Counted from the stretch's first letter, positions 34,193 to 42,911 are shown. The stretch is DNA of 64,000 nucleotides from JABSQH01 sp965230015 (GCA_965230015.1 CBDDKF010000007.1:51142-115141), one strand, 5' to 3'. Program-made: numbers and translations. Notes: a model not told the origin generated them from the sequence alone.

Positions 34193-35046
34193 TGCCGTTC
34201 GTTCGCGCGTCCGACGACGTGCGCATCCACTACGAAGTCACCGGCCGCCGGTCGGGCCCACCAATCTTGTTCATTCAGGGGTTGGGCGCCGACCGCAACG
34301 GCTGGAACCTGCAACGCCTGGCCACGGCGCCGCGCTACCGGGCGATCGCCGTCGACAACCGTGGCGCCGGCCGGAGCGACAAACCCCATGGCCGCTACCA
34401 CCTCGAGCAGATGGCCGACGACGCCATCGCCGCGCTCGACGACGCCGGCGTCGACACCGCCCACGTGGTCGGCGCATCGATGGGTGGGGCGATCAGCCAG
34501 ATCGTTGCGGTGAAGTACCCCGAGCGCGTGCGTTCGCTCACCCTGGCCTGCACTGCTGCGCGCAACCTGCCATGGCGCGAAGAGCTGCTCGCCAGCTGGC
34601 GCGATGCGGCGCTCGCCCGCGGGATCGGCGCGATGGGTCACGAGGCGGCGCGCTGGGTGATCGGGCCGCGCTCGTTTCGTCGACTGCTCCCCGCCATCGG
34701 GTGGCTTGGTCCGTTCGCTCTCGGCCGACCGGCGCACGCCTTCGCCGCCCAGGTCGACGCGATCCTCGACGCCACCACCGAGTACGGCGACCTCGTCGAT
34801 GAGCTGCACACGATTGAGGTGCCCACGTTGGTGCTGGTGGGCAACCAGGACATCTTGACCCCCCGAGGCGACAGCGAAGAGCTCGCCGAGCGGATCCCCA
34901 CGGCCGAACTCGTGGTGATCAGCGGTGCGGCGCATGGCTTCATGGTCGAGCACGCGGCCACGTTCAACATGGTGCTGCTCGACTTCCTGCACCGAGCCCA
35001 GGACGCCTGGGAAGCCGGTACCGCCGCGACGGCAGCGGCGAGCTGA
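34192..35046 (+). CDS. Alpha/beta hydrolase
   Basis: 284 residues. Oxyanion region 'FIQGLGADRNGWNLQRL', nucleophile elbow GASMGG in 'HVVGASMGGAISQIVA', acid 'LVGNQDILTPRGDSEEL' and His in 'SGAAHGFMVEHA'. It resembles 3-oxoadipate enol-lactonase-type hydrolases, although the true substrate is unknown. Third of the coupled group; start and stop both overlap neighbours by one base. Confidence 0.83.
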   Translation: MPFVRASDDVRIHYEVTGRRSGPPILFIQGLGADRNGWNLQRLATAPRYRAIAVDNRGAGRSDKPHGRYHLEQMADDAIAALDDAGVDTAHVVGASMGGAISQIVAVKYPERVRSLTLACTAARNLPWREELLASWRDAALARGIGAMGHEAARWVIGPRSFRRLLPAIGWLGPFALGRPAHAFAAQVDAILDATTEYGDLVDELHTIEVPTLVLVGNQDILTPRGDSEELAERIPTAELVVISGAAHGFMVEHAATFNMVLLDFLHRAQDAWEAGTAATAAAS

Positions 35047-35981
35047 TGCGCGTCACGGTGGTTGGCGCGGGCATCGCTGGGCTCGTTGCTGCACGCCAGC
35101 TGAACGACGCCGGCGTCGACGTCACGGTGGTCGACAAGGGCCGGTCGGTCGGCGGACGCCTCGCCACGCGGCGCATCGGCGAGGCGACACTCGATCACGG
35201 CGCACAGTTCTTCACCGTGCGCACCCCGGCGTTTGGCGCCCAGGTCGACGACTGGCAGGCGCGCGGTCTGGTCGACGTGTGGACGAACGGATTCGACGGC
35301 GACGACGGCCATCCGCGCTACGTCGCCACGAACGGCATGAACAGCTTGGCCAAGGACCTGGCGACCGGCCTCGATGTGCGCTGCCCGGTGATGGCGTTCG
35401 CCGTGCGTCCCAGCGAGCAGGGCTGCGACGTCGTCCTCGACGATGCCACGGTGATCGACGGTGACGCAGTCGTGCTCACGACACCCCTCCCGCAAGCGTT
35501 CTCGTTGCTCGCCGACTCGCCGATCGAGCTCGACCGCAGCGTGTTCCATGCGGACTACGACCGCACGATCTGTCTGCTTGCTGTGCTCGACCGCTCACCC
35601 GACCTCGGCCCGCACGGCGCGCAGCAAGCACCTGGCGACGACGTGGCCTTCGTCGCCGACAACCAGCGCAAAGGCGTGAGCGACGTGCCCGCCTTGACAC
35701 TGCATGCAGCGGTCGCATGGTCGGAGGCCCACTGGGACGACGACACCGACGTTCTGGCGAGCCAGCTCCAAGAGCTCGCTGCGCCGTACCTCGGAGCGGC
35801 GTCGATCGTCGACTGCCAGGTGAAGAAGTGGCGGTTTGCGACGCCGCGCGCGGTGTATCCGGACCCGTGTTGGACCACCCTCGATGGTCGCCTCGTACTC
35901 GCCGGGGACGCCTTCGCCGGACCGCGCGTAGAGGGTGCGCACAACAGCGGCCTCGCCGCCGCACACGCGCTGCTCAGCTAG
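35046..35981 (+). CDS. FAD-dependent renalase-like oxidoreductase
   Basis: 311 residues. FAD-binding N-terminus 'RVTVVGAGIAGLVAARQLNDAGVDVTVVDKGRSVGGRLATRR' (split across the GxGxxG and the RxGGR loop), 'LDHGAQFFTVRTPAF' and the C-terminal 'DGRLVLAGDAFAGPRVEGAHNSGLAAAHAL'. The HGAQFF segment is characteristic of renalase-type NAD(P)-binding flavoproteins. Last of the four coupled genes; with an epimerase and a hydrolase it suggests a small-molecule pathway that cannot be named. Confidence 0.85.
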   Translation: MRVTVVGAGIAGLVAARQLNDAGVDVTVVDKGRSVGGRLATRRIGEATLDHGAQFFTVRTPAFGAQVDDWQARGLVDVWTNGFDGDDGHPRYVATNGMNSLAKDLATGLDVRCPVMAFAVRPSEQGCDVVLDDATVIDGDAVVLTTPLPQAFSLLADSPIELDRSVFHADYDRTICLLAVLDRSPDLGPHGAQQAPGDDVAFVADNQRKGVSDVPALTLHAAVAWSEAHWDDDTDVLASQLQELAAPYLGAASIVDCQVKKWRFATPRAVYPDPCWTTLDGRLVLAGDAFAGPRVEGAHNSGLAAAHALLS

Positions 35982-36122
35982 CGCCGGCTACGCCCGGTAG
36001 CTACTTCCGGAGGAGTACCGGGAAAGCCTCCCGCTGTGGGATTCCCGATCGGCGGCCTTGCACGACGATGAGTCCACCAATCGTGGACCGCGCTCGGCGC
36101 TGTCAATCGGAAGGAGACCGAT

Positions 36123-36779
36123 ATGAAGAAGGTCACCGGACCAGCACTGCTGGCGGTGGGATTGCTCGTCGCCGCGTGCGGCAGCGACAACTCGAACGCT
36201 GACCCCACCGAGGACACCATCACAGAGGACACGATCACCGAAGACACCATCACCGAGGACACCATCCAGACCGTCGTGGCGACGACGACCGACGAGGCCA
36301 CAGAGAACACCACTGTTGATGAGCGCGACGACCAACAAGGGCCTGCAGGCGAGGGCATGATCGTCGTGAACCAGCTCTCGCCGAGCACCGAAGAGCAGAT
36401 CGCCGAGTTCCAGCAACCGGGGCCGGACGGACCGATCTACATGGTCAACCTGCTCGAGTTCAAGGAGTTCGCCGAGTACGAGGACGGCAGGGAAACCGAC
36501 CTGACCGGACGCGAGGCGTACGCGCTGTACGCCGAAGGCCAGCGCGACGTGCTTCCGCTCTTCGGGGCCGAGATCGTCTTCGAGGGCGACGTCTCCTTCC
36601 TATCGATCGGTCAGGTCGAGGAGCTGTGGGACGAGGTCGCCATCGTGCGCTACCCCAGCCGGGCGACGCTGCTGGAGATGTCGGCTTCGCCGGAGTTCAT
36701 GGCCGTGTCGGTACACCGGACCGCGGGGCTGGCGGGTCAGCTCAACATCGAGACCGTCGACCCCGGCGTCGGTCCATGA
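36123..36779 (+). CDS. Lipoprotein with a DUF1330-like domain
   Basis: 218 residues. The signal ends in the lipobox VAAC ('LLVAACGSDNSN'), so it is membrane-anchored by lipid. A linker contains four TEDTI repeats. The C-terminal domain, 'GPIYMVNLLEFKEFAEYEDG...GREAYALYAEGQ' and 'IVRYPSRATLLEMSASPEFMAVSVHRTAGL', matches the DUF1330/ABM ferredoxin-like fold, normally cytosolic, so its export is unusual. GGAAGGAG before the ATG is a strong ribosome site. Confidence 0.8.
   Translation: MKKVTGPALLAVGLLVAACGSDNSNADPTEDTITEDTITEDTITEDTIQTVVATTTDEATENTTVDERDDQQGPAGEGMIVVNQLSPSTEEQIAEFQQPGPDGPIYMVNLLEFKEFAEYEDGRETDLTGREAYALYAEGQRDVLPLFGAEIVFEGDVSFLSIGQVEELWDEVAIVRYPSRATLLEMSASPEFMAVSVHRTAGLAGQLNIETVDPGVGP
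36207..36266. repeat. Four tandem 15-bp repeats in a lipoprotein linker
   Basis: Units of the form ACCGAGGACACCATC, four in a row, each encoding TEDTI. Copy number can change without loss of frame and would alter linker length. Confidence 0.85.
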
Positions 36780-36923
36780 TCAGGGGACAATCGCAAGCGA
36801 GCGCACCGAACGGCCAGTAGCCGGGTGCGTCTAGGCTCGACGGGCGTTGCGTGAGTCGGAGACTGCGATCCTCGCGCCACACGTCGAGTCATGAGCCATG
36901 AACCTGGTCGACCGGAGTCAGCG

Positions 36924-37382
36924 ATGTTGACGATTGGTGAACTCGCTGAGGCAACTGGCGTGAGTGCTCGCGCGATCAGGCACTACGAGCGTCAGCATCT
37001 TGTGGCGAGCTCGCGTGCGGCGAACAACTACCGACTCTTCGAGCGCGACGCCATCGCTCGGGTGAACCACATTCAGCACCTCATCGGTGCGGGCTTCTGT
37101 ACGACCAAGATCGCCGAGCTCCTGGAGGCCGCAAGCGGTGACGAAACCCGCTTGTCGATCTCAGGTGAGCTGTTGGATGAACTCGTACAGGCCAAACGGC
37201 GACTCGAGCAGCAGCGATTCGACCTCGACCAGAGCCTGGCTCGTGTCGACGAGCTGATCAGCGCAGCGACCGGTGCGCACTCGGTTGCGGTGGACTTGCC
37301 CAAGCCAGCCGTCCCCGCACGTGGGGCTCTCAAGGGCGCAGCGGTTCCGCCGTCGCAGACACTTCGGCCGAAGTCCGGTTGA
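36924..37382 (+). CDS. MerR-family regulator
   Basis: 152 residues from MLTIGELAEATG. Winged helix 'LTIGELAEATGVSARAIRHYERQHLVASSRAANNYRLFERDAIARVNHIQHLIGAGF' with a coiled dimerisation helix 'LVQAKRRLEQQRFDLDQSLARVDELI'. No metal-binding cysteines of the MerR/CueR type are present, only one Cys in the 'GAGFCTTKIAEL' segment. GGAG 8 bases before this ATG favours it over an ATG 11 codons upstream. Its likely target is the palindromic promoter just downstream. Confidence 0.85.
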   Translation: MLTIGELAEATGVSARAIRHYERQHLVASSRAANNYRLFERDAIARVNHIQHLIGAGFCTTKIAELLEAASGDETRLSISGELLDELVQAKRRLEQQRFDLDQSLARVDELISAATGAHSVAVDLPKPAVPARGALKGAAVPPSQTLRPKSG

Positions 37383-37433
37383 TTGCCACGACCGCCCGGT
37401 GAATTGCACCGTGCTTCGGAGCGGGATTTGGTC

Positions 37434-37465
37434 TTGACCTTGACACCGACGTCAAGGCGTACCGT
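37434..37465 (+). promoter_or_regulatory. MerR-type promoter/operator
   Basis: Perfect inverted repeat CCTTGAC-N6-GTCAAGG at 37438-37457. It lies between a -35-like TTGACC (37434-37439) and a -10-like TACCGT (37460-37465), about 20 bases apart, the long spacer typical of MerR-controlled promoters. It points toward the VOC gene starting at 37473. That would leave almost no leader, so a leaderless transcript is possible. Confidence 0.7.
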
Positions 37466-37472
37466 CCAGTCC

Positions 37473-38117
37473 ATGCCCCCGCACGAAGCCCCGCCTCCGT
37501 CCCGTGTCACTCAACTGCGTCTTGTCGTCGAAGCCGACGACTACGCCGCCGCCGTCCACTTCTACCGAGACGTACTCGGACTCCGAGAACAAGCCGCGTT
37601 CGAAGGTGACGGCGACGCACGCGTTGCGATCCTGGATGCCGGCCGCGCCACCCTCGAGCTGGCGAACCCAGCACAACGGCGCATGATCGACACCGTCGAA
37701 GCCGATGGTCAACGCAGCGAACGAATCCGAGTCGCCTTCGAAGTCGCCGATGCCGCGGGCATCACCGAAGACCTTCGATCCGCCGGTGCTGACGTGGTGG
37801 CGGAGCCCACAGAAACCCCTTGGCGTTCGTTGAACTCGCGTCTCAACGCGCCCGCAGGACTACAGATCACGCTCTTCGAAGAGCTCGAAACCTACGACGC
37901 GCGAACGCCGGGACGGCTTCGGCACGGCCGACACCCGACGCAGCCAGTCGTAGCTACGCGGGCTGCGTGGCGCCCGCCAGTTCCGTCCGAATCGTCACCG
38001 CGTGCACTATTGGGTCGTCACCAGAGCCGAACTCTTCGCCGGCAACTCGGCCACCGATCTGTGTTCGCAGTTGCTCGCACCGTTTCGCGAGGTGGACGTC
38101 GACCGCGCCATCGCTGA
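37473..38117 (+). CDS. VOC-family (glyoxalase/bleomycin-resistance-like) protein, C-terminal tail abnormal
   Basis: 214 residues as read. Residues 1-145 form one VOC fold: 'QLRLVVEADDYAAAVHFYRDVLGLREQ', 'AILDAGRATLELANPAQ', 'IRVAFEVADAAGITEDL' and 'NAPAGLQITLFEELE', the usual full length of the family. The remaining ~70 residues are Arg/Pro-rich, overlap the VapC remnant and look non-coding, so an indel may have removed the real stop near 37900. Expression is probably set by the MerR protein through the operator immediately upstream. Confidence 0.7.
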   Translation: MPPHEAPPPSRVTQLRLVVEADDYAAAVHFYRDVLGLREQAAFEGDGDARVAILDAGRATLELANPAQRRMIDTVEADGQRSERIRVAFEVADAAGITEDLRSAGADVVAEPTETPWRSLNSRLNAPAGLQITLFEELETYDARTPGRLRHGRHPTQPVVATRAAWRPPVPSESSPRALLGRHQSRTLRRQLGHRSVFAVARTVSRGGRRPRHR

Positions 38118-38267
38118 GCGAGCCGGGAGAATCGCCCGCGAGTTCGGAACCGCCTTCCCGATGCCCTCATCGCGGCGACAGCGCTCGAGCGTGGGCTCGG
38201 CGTGGTGACGCGCAACCATGAACACTTCGACTCGATCCGCGGACTCCGCCTCCGCTCGATCGATTGA
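38002..38267 (+). pseudogene. VapC/PIN-domain toxin remnant
   Basis: The first part reads 'WVVTRAELFAGNSATDLCSQLLAPFREVDVDRAIAERAGRIAREFG', the middle of a type II VapC. After a frame change near 38157-38160 it continues 'DALIAATALERGLGVVTRNHEHFDSI' to a TGA at 38265. The N-terminal DTS/acidic strand is absent and no VapB antitoxin is recognisable upstream. A truncated, frame-broken toxin gene, probably inert. Confidence 0.75.
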
Positions 38268-38367
38268 CCACGAAGATGGCCGGCGAGCACGACCTCCACA
38301 CGAAGCAGCGCGCATTTCTCTCGCTCTCTTCGCAGCGAGTGACCGACGCTCGAAGCGTTGAGCCCTT

Positions 38368-39648
38368 CTAAGCGGCAGCGGTTTGGGTGTTGGCGATGTT
38401 GGCGAGTTGGCGCCAGATGACGGTGAGGATGAGCGCTGAGCCAGCGAAGCCGAACCAGTAGGGGGCGGTGATCCCGACCGTCGATGCGAGGAGAGCGCCG
38501 GCGATGGCTCCGAGGATGTGGCCGGCGTGGTTGCCGACCATGTAGACGCTTGCCACGCGGCCTTGGAAGCTCTCCGGAACGGCTGCTTGGCGCACGCTGG
38601 CGGCGGTTGTCGCCCACATTGACGCGTGCATTCCGAATGCGAACATGGCGATCATCGCTGGCCATGCGTTGGTCGTGACGGCGAGCACGAGGTGGCTTGC
38701 AGTCTCGATGGTGAGCCCGATGCGCATGATCGCGGCGGTGCCGATCGTTTGCTTCGTTGCGCTGTAGGCGATCGTGCCGACGACGCCTCCGATGGCGGTG
38801 ATCGATGTGAGTAGGCCGAAGCCGAGCGCATCGAGTCCAAGGCGTTGGGTGGCGAGTACAACCAGCACGGCGGCGGCCGCGCCATAGGTGACATTGAATG
38901 CGAAGATCGTGATGGCGAGCGTCCGCAGCGCGGCATGGTGCCAGAGCCAGCGGATGCCGTCGGCGATTTGTTCTGTCGCTCGGGCGTGTGGTGTACCCGG
39001 TTGGGTTCGGGGTGGGAGTCGGAGTCGGCTGATGAGCGTGATGCCCAGCGCGATCGCTGCGGCTTGGCCGGCGAAGGGGGCGCTTGCGCCCAGGGTGAAC
39101 AGTGCTGCGCCGATTGCCGGACCCACGAGTTCGTTCAGTCCGACGATCCCGAACACCAACCGGCTGTTACCAGCGCTGAGTTCGTCGGGTGGGACGAGCA
39201 TCGGCAGCAGCGTCGACGACGTCGTGTCCGCCAGCACTTCGGCGAGGCCGATGAAGAACAGTGCTGCCAGCACGGCGACGACACCGATGCGATCCATGAA
39301 GATCAAGGAGGCGAGCACGATGAGGATCGCCGCCCGTGTGGTGTTCGCTGCGATGAGGACCCGTCGGCGGTCGAGTCGGTCGGCCACGACGCCTGCGTGG
39401 AGTCCGAACAGCAGCCAGGGCAACAGGCCGAGCATCCACGCCAGCCCCACGATCGCAGGGTTATCGGTGAGCGAGTTGACCAGCAGCGGACCCGCGGCTA
39501 TCGCGAAGCCGTCGCCCAGGTTCGTGGCCCACGACGATGTGATGAGCCACCGGAAGTCGGTGCCGAGTCGAGATGGCGCGGCCGCTTCGACGACGCGAGC
39601 GGTGACTCTTGAGCAAGTTGCGGCTCGTTGCTGCCCAGTGGGGTGCAC
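38368..39648 (-). CDS. MFS permease (DHA3-like)
   Basis: 426 residues with about 12 helices. 'LGLLPWLLFGLHAGVVADRLDRRRVLIAAN' gives the loop 2-3 signature; 'PMLVPPDELSAGNSRLVFGIVGLNELVGPAIGAAL' and 'QGRVASVYMVGNHAGHILGAIAGA' are typical of DHA3 exporters. A GTG start at 39646-39648 gives a 28-residue lead. Divergent from an ArsR-type regulator with a palindrome between them, so probably repressed by it. Substrate unknown. Confidence 0.84.
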   Translation of the reverse strand: MHPTGQQRAATCSRVTARVVEAAAPSRLGTDFRWLITSSWATNLGDGFAIAAGPLLVNSLTDNPAIVGLAWMLGLLPWLLFGLHAGVVADRLDRRRVLIAANTTRAAILIVLASLIFMDRIGVVAVLAALFFIGLAEVLADTTSSTLLPMLVPPDELSAGNSRLVFGIVGLNELVGPAIGAALFTLGASAPFAGQAAAIALGITLISRLRLPPRTQPGTPHARATEQIADGIRWLWHHAALRTLAITIFAFNVTYGAAAAVLVVLATQRLGLDALGFGLLTSITAIGGVVGTIAYSATKQTIGTAAIMRIGLTIETASHLVLAVTTNAWPAMIAMFAFGMHASMWATTAASVRQAAVPESFQGRVASVYMVGNHAGHILGAIAGALLASTVGITAPYWFGFAGSALILTVIWRQLANIANTQTAAA

Positions 39649-39686
39649 GCATCCGGTCTAGAAGCACGTGCTCGGCGGCGGAATGG

Positions 39687-39704
39687 ATTCGGTTGTGACC
39701 GAAT
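39687..39704. promoter_or_regulatory. Candidate ArsR operator (ATTCGGT-N4-ACCGAAT)
   Basis: Perfect 7-bp inverted arms with a 4-base spacer, in the gap between the divergent MFS and ArsR genes. The ATTC...GAAT ends are common in ArsR-family sites. It argues that translation of the regulator starts at the GTG codons at 39713/39716 and not at the ATG at 39683, which would overlap the site. Confidence 0.6.
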
Positions 39705-39715
39705 ACTCTTCAGTG

Positions 39716-40678
39716 GTGATTCGACTCACACTGGCTCCGCAGGCGAGTGCGGGCGTGCGGTTCGCGATCTCTCCTGCCGAAGAGACGCTGCAGCTCGTCC
39801 GGCTGTTGTCGAGGACGAGACGGCTGCGCGAGCCGGCGATGAACAACGCACAGGAACGGCTCGCGCAGACCCATGTGGATGCCCTCGTCGACACCGTGAG
39901 TGGCGACCGGTTCTTTCCGGAGTTTCTCAGCCCCGCCCCGCGGTCGATCGACGATAAGGACGCATTCGTCCGTCAGACCGCACTGTGTCGGCAGACGCCC
40001 GTCGACCAAGTCCAACGCGAACTCGACCTCGCGCTCGACGGGCGCGACCGCCACCTCGACCTCCGCGAGGAACCCGACAGGGTCCGCGACCGCCTGATCG
40101 ATCAGCTGATCACATGCCACGACTTCGTTCTCGGGCCGCTGTGGACACGCGTTGCCGACATCCTCCGAACCGACATCAACGTCCGCGCACAACGCTTCGC
40201 AGCCGAGGGCCTCAACTCGGTGCTCGCTTCACTCCACCCAACGATGGCGATGCACGCATCCACCCTCGTCACACAATCCCCACACAACATCGATATCGCC
40301 GTTCCCGACGACGGCCCCGTGCTCGTACCAACCGTGTTCGGCGACCGGTCCATCGGTCTCATGCTCGAACCACCTGGCCCCATCCGCATCGTCTACCCCG
40401 CCCGCGGGTCCGCGCTGCTCCACGAACAACACCAACCCGAAGTTCAACCACTCGCGACGCTCCTCGGCGCCACCCGCTACGAGATCCTGCGATCAACTTC
40501 TGAACCGGCCAGCACCATCGATCTCGCAGCCCGCCTCGCGCTCGCGCCATCGACCGTCTCCGAACACCTCACCAAGATGGCCGCCGCCGGCTGGGTCACC
40601 AGGCGACGAGTCCGCCGGCGGGTCCACTACGAACTCAGCCGACTCGGCCAACAGATCGTCGAGCGCAGCGAGCCGTAG
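39716..40678 (+). CDS. ArsR-type regulator with N-terminal DUF5937-like domain
   Basis: 320 residues. A long N-terminal domain ('IRLTLAPQASAGVRFAISPAEETLQLVRLLS', 'LGPLWTRVADILRTDI', 'LVPTVFGDRSIGLMLEPPGPIRIVYPARG') precedes the winged helix 'LATLLGATRYEILRSTSEPASTIDLAARLALAPSTVSEHLTKMAAAGWV'. This architecture is common in actinobacteria next to MFS genes, where it represses the pump. The GTG start is chosen from the operator position; 39713 is equivalent. Confidence 0.8.
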   Translation: MIRLTLAPQASAGVRFAISPAEETLQLVRLLSRTRRLREPAMNNAQERLAQTHVDALVDTVSGDRFFPEFLSPAPRSIDDKDAFVRQTALCRQTPVDQVQRELDLALDGRDRHLDLREEPDRVRDRLIDQLITCHDFVLGPLWTRVADILRTDINVRAQRFAAEGLNSVLASLHPTMAMHASTLVTQSPHNIDIAVPDDGPVLVPTVFGDRSIGLMLEPPGPIRIVYPARGSALLHEQHQPEVQPLATLLGATRYEILRSTSEPASTIDLAARLALAPSTVSEHLTKMAAAGWVTRRRVRRRVHYELSRLGQQIVERSEP

Positions 40679-41139
40679 CACCCCGTTCGCGATGGGGGGG
40701 GTGGTCCGCCCAAGCAGGTCGGCCAGCGGGCCCCGTCGAGGTGTGCCTTACGGTGATCTCGTGTCCCGGGGAAGCATGTCGTGGCTCGCCGTCGCAGTCG
40801 TGTTCTCGTCGGTGTCGCTGTCATGCCGCTGCAGATCCTGGAGCGTCTCGAGGGACCGGTCAGCTATCCGACCATCGCGTTCGGGCCGGTCGACGATGGT
40901 CGACCAGCTGTGTGGCCGTGGGTGCTGGTCATAGCAGCATCGTCCGCTGGAATCGGCGCGTACTCAGCACGACGGCACACGCAGCGTCAAGCGACAAGGG
41001 CCGGGATGCCGCCCACAGCAGCAATTCGGAGCGGCGCGCGATCAGCGCGACGATCGCTCGCTGCGGTCCACCGAGAGACCCCAGAGACCGTTTGTAGCGG
41101 TTTCACGTCGCTCAAGGGTTCCGAGGTGTAGAGACGACG
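40679..41139. other. 461-bp gap with no convincing gene
   Basis: Contains a run of seven Gs at 40694-40700. One open frame (40781-41131, plus) encodes a hydrophobic stretch 'VWPWVLVIAASSAGIGAYSA'; a second hydrophobic stretch, 'WLAVAVVFSSVSLS', lies in another frame just before it. Together they look like a small two-helix membrane protein split by an indel near 40822, but this is speculative. The promoter of the sigma-factor gene should lie in the last 100 bases. Confidence 0.35.
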
Positions 41140-41595
41140 ATGACCACAGCTATGCACAACTTCGATGCCTTCTTCCGAGAAGCGGAGCCACGGCTGCGAC
41201 GCGCCTACGGCGGACGTCTGGCACCGCGTCACGTCGGCGACGCCGTCAGCTCTGCGTTGGAGTTCGCCTGGAAGAACTGGGACAGGGTTGCGTCCATGGA
41301 GTACCCGGTGCCGTACCTGTTCCGGGTGGGCTTGTCGAAGTCTCGGCGCCGAAAGCAGGGCCGGCTTCCTGCGTCACCTCCCGTCGAGCTGGCCCATGTA
41401 GAGCCGGCATTGATCTCCGCGATGCAGCAACTACCTCGGCGCCAGCGCGAGGTCGTCTGGCTCATCGAGGCGTGCGAATGGACACAAACGGAGACCGCCG
41501 AGGCTCTCGGGTTGTCGTTGTCCACTGTCAGAACCCACCGCACCCGAGGGCTGGAACGCCTTCGCCATCACTTGGGGGTGAGCACCGATGCCTGA
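41140..41595 (+). CDS. ECF sigma factor (SigE-like family)
   Basis: 151 residues. Region 2 is short and diverged ('FFREAEPRLRRAYGGRLAPRHVGDAVSSALEFAWKNWDRVASMEYPVPYLFRVGLSKSRR'). Region 4 is clear: 'ALISAMQQLPRRQREVVWLIEACEWTQTETAEALGLSLSTVRTHRTRGLERLRHHL'. Overlaps the next gene by 8 bases, a sigma/anti-sigma layout. Confidence 0.78.
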   Translation: MTTAMHNFDAFFREAEPRLRRAYGGRLAPRHVGDAVSSALEFAWKNWDRVASMEYPVPYLFRVGLSKSRRRKQGRLPASPPVELAHVEPALISAMQQLPRRQREVVWLIEACEWTQTETAEALGLSLSTVRTHRTRGLERLRHHLGVSTDA

Positions 41596-42787
41596 AGTCA
41601 CCGACCAACTCCGCGACTGGTCCAAGGCTCTTGCGCAAGCTGTCGAACCGGCCGACGTCGAACGGATCACATCCCCGGGGACGCCGACCGACGCATCCCA
41701 CTTCAACCGCCGCTGGTTCGCCGGTGCAGCATCAGCGGTCGTGATCGGAGTCGGCATCCTCGCGGTCGCAACACTCGGCAACGATGGAGCAGAACAAATC
41801 AACCCTGCATCGAACCCGGCACCGACCGCGGTCAACAGCACGACTGCGACGACGCAACCCGCCACGTCCCCGACCAGCGACCCCGATGTCGTGGCGCCCC
41901 CACAATCGACCACGCCAATGGCGACCGACTCGCCGAACATGACCGCCGCGCGTCCCCCGATCAACCCAGAGGACCGACTCGAAGCATGGCCCGCCGCCCC
42001 TCCCGCGCCCACTCCGGTCGACGACATCCCACGCCTCCTGCCGACGGCGACGATCGCGGTCGCCGGAACACCCGTGAGCGCACAAGCTGCCGGAGGAAGC
42101 GCCGCCGCGCCGACATTCACACAGGTGTTCGCCGACGCCGAACGCGACGTCCTGATCACGTTGCAGACGCAACCCAACAGCATCGAGTCGACCCCTGCAG
42201 ATCTGCGGCAGCCCCTCGCCATCGACGGCTGGGACGATGCCTTTGCAACGGACGGTGATACTCGAGTGGTGGCCTCGGACCCGAGCGGCTTTGTCCGGCT
42301 GACGGGCACCGGCATCGACAACGAGCAGGCCGCCGAGATCATCGCATCGATGCACCGACGCCCCGACGGCATCCCAGGCTGGGAACTCGCTCCGAGCACT
42401 GCTGCTCTCGTCGAGATCAACGGTGCCTGGAGCGACTCGGCAGGGCAACGCTTCGTCACTTGGTTCGACGGTGACCGCGTCGTAGCCCAAATGCTGACAT
42501 CACCCGCCCACACGGACCTGATCAACCAAGCCCTCGCTCCCGCCTTCGACAGCATCGACGTCAACGGAGTCGACGGTTGGCTCAACCCCGACAACACCCG
42601 ACGTTCGATCGTGTGGTCACCCGACGGGACCAACATCGTCGTCCTCGGCGTCGCTGACGCTCGCATAGACCCGTTTGAGCTCGCCTCGAGCGTGACTCAA
42701 CTCGACGCAGAAGAGTACGAATCACGCACCACCACCGAGATCCCAGCCGGCATCGGTGACGGCTGCGACGGAAGCCTCTTCTGCTGA
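41588..42787 (+). CDS. Membrane anti-sigma-type protein with large exported domain
   Basis: 399 residues. A short cytosolic N-terminus ('LRDWSKALAQAVEPADVERI') is followed by one membrane helix ('WFAGAASAVVIGVGILAVATLG', about residues 43-64). A Thr/Pro/Ser-rich linker of some 80 residues and an exported domain of unknown family follow, ending 'GDGCDGSLFC' with two Cys. The cytosolic part is too short for a classical anti-sigma domain, so the regulatory role rests on the overlap with the sigma gene alone. Confidence 0.6.
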   Translation: MPEVTDQLRDWSKALAQAVEPADVERITSPGTPTDASHFNRRWFAGAASAVVIGVGILAVATLGNDGAEQINPASNPAPTAVNSTTATTQPATSPTSDPDVVAPPQSTTPMATDSPNMTAARPPINPEDRLEAWPAAPPAPTPVDDIPRLLPTATIAVAGTPVSAQAAGGSAAAPTFTQVFADAERDVLITLQTQPNSIESTPADLRQPLAIDGWDDAFATDGDTRVVASDPSGFVRLTGTGIDNEQAAEIIASMHRRPDGIPGWELAPSTAALVEINGAWSDSAGQRFVTWFDGDRVVAQMLTSPAHTDLINQALAPAFDSIDVNGVDGWLNPDNTRRSIVWSPDGTNIVVLGVADARIDPFELASSVTQLDAEEYESRTTTEIPAGIGDGCDGSLFC

Positions 42788-42911
42788 CCACCAGGTCACG
42801 GCGGACGCGCCGAGGCGGACCTATGGACGAGCCCATCGGTGCCGCACCCGACCGGGTCAGGAGAGCGCGGAGTCGTTGGCGATATGCGTGGGTTGGCTGT
42901 GGGAGAGTGTC

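Noticed and set aside
40682..40740. GC-rich stretch with seven Gs after the ArsR gene as a terminator
   Set aside because: No convincing inverted repeat accompanies the G run.
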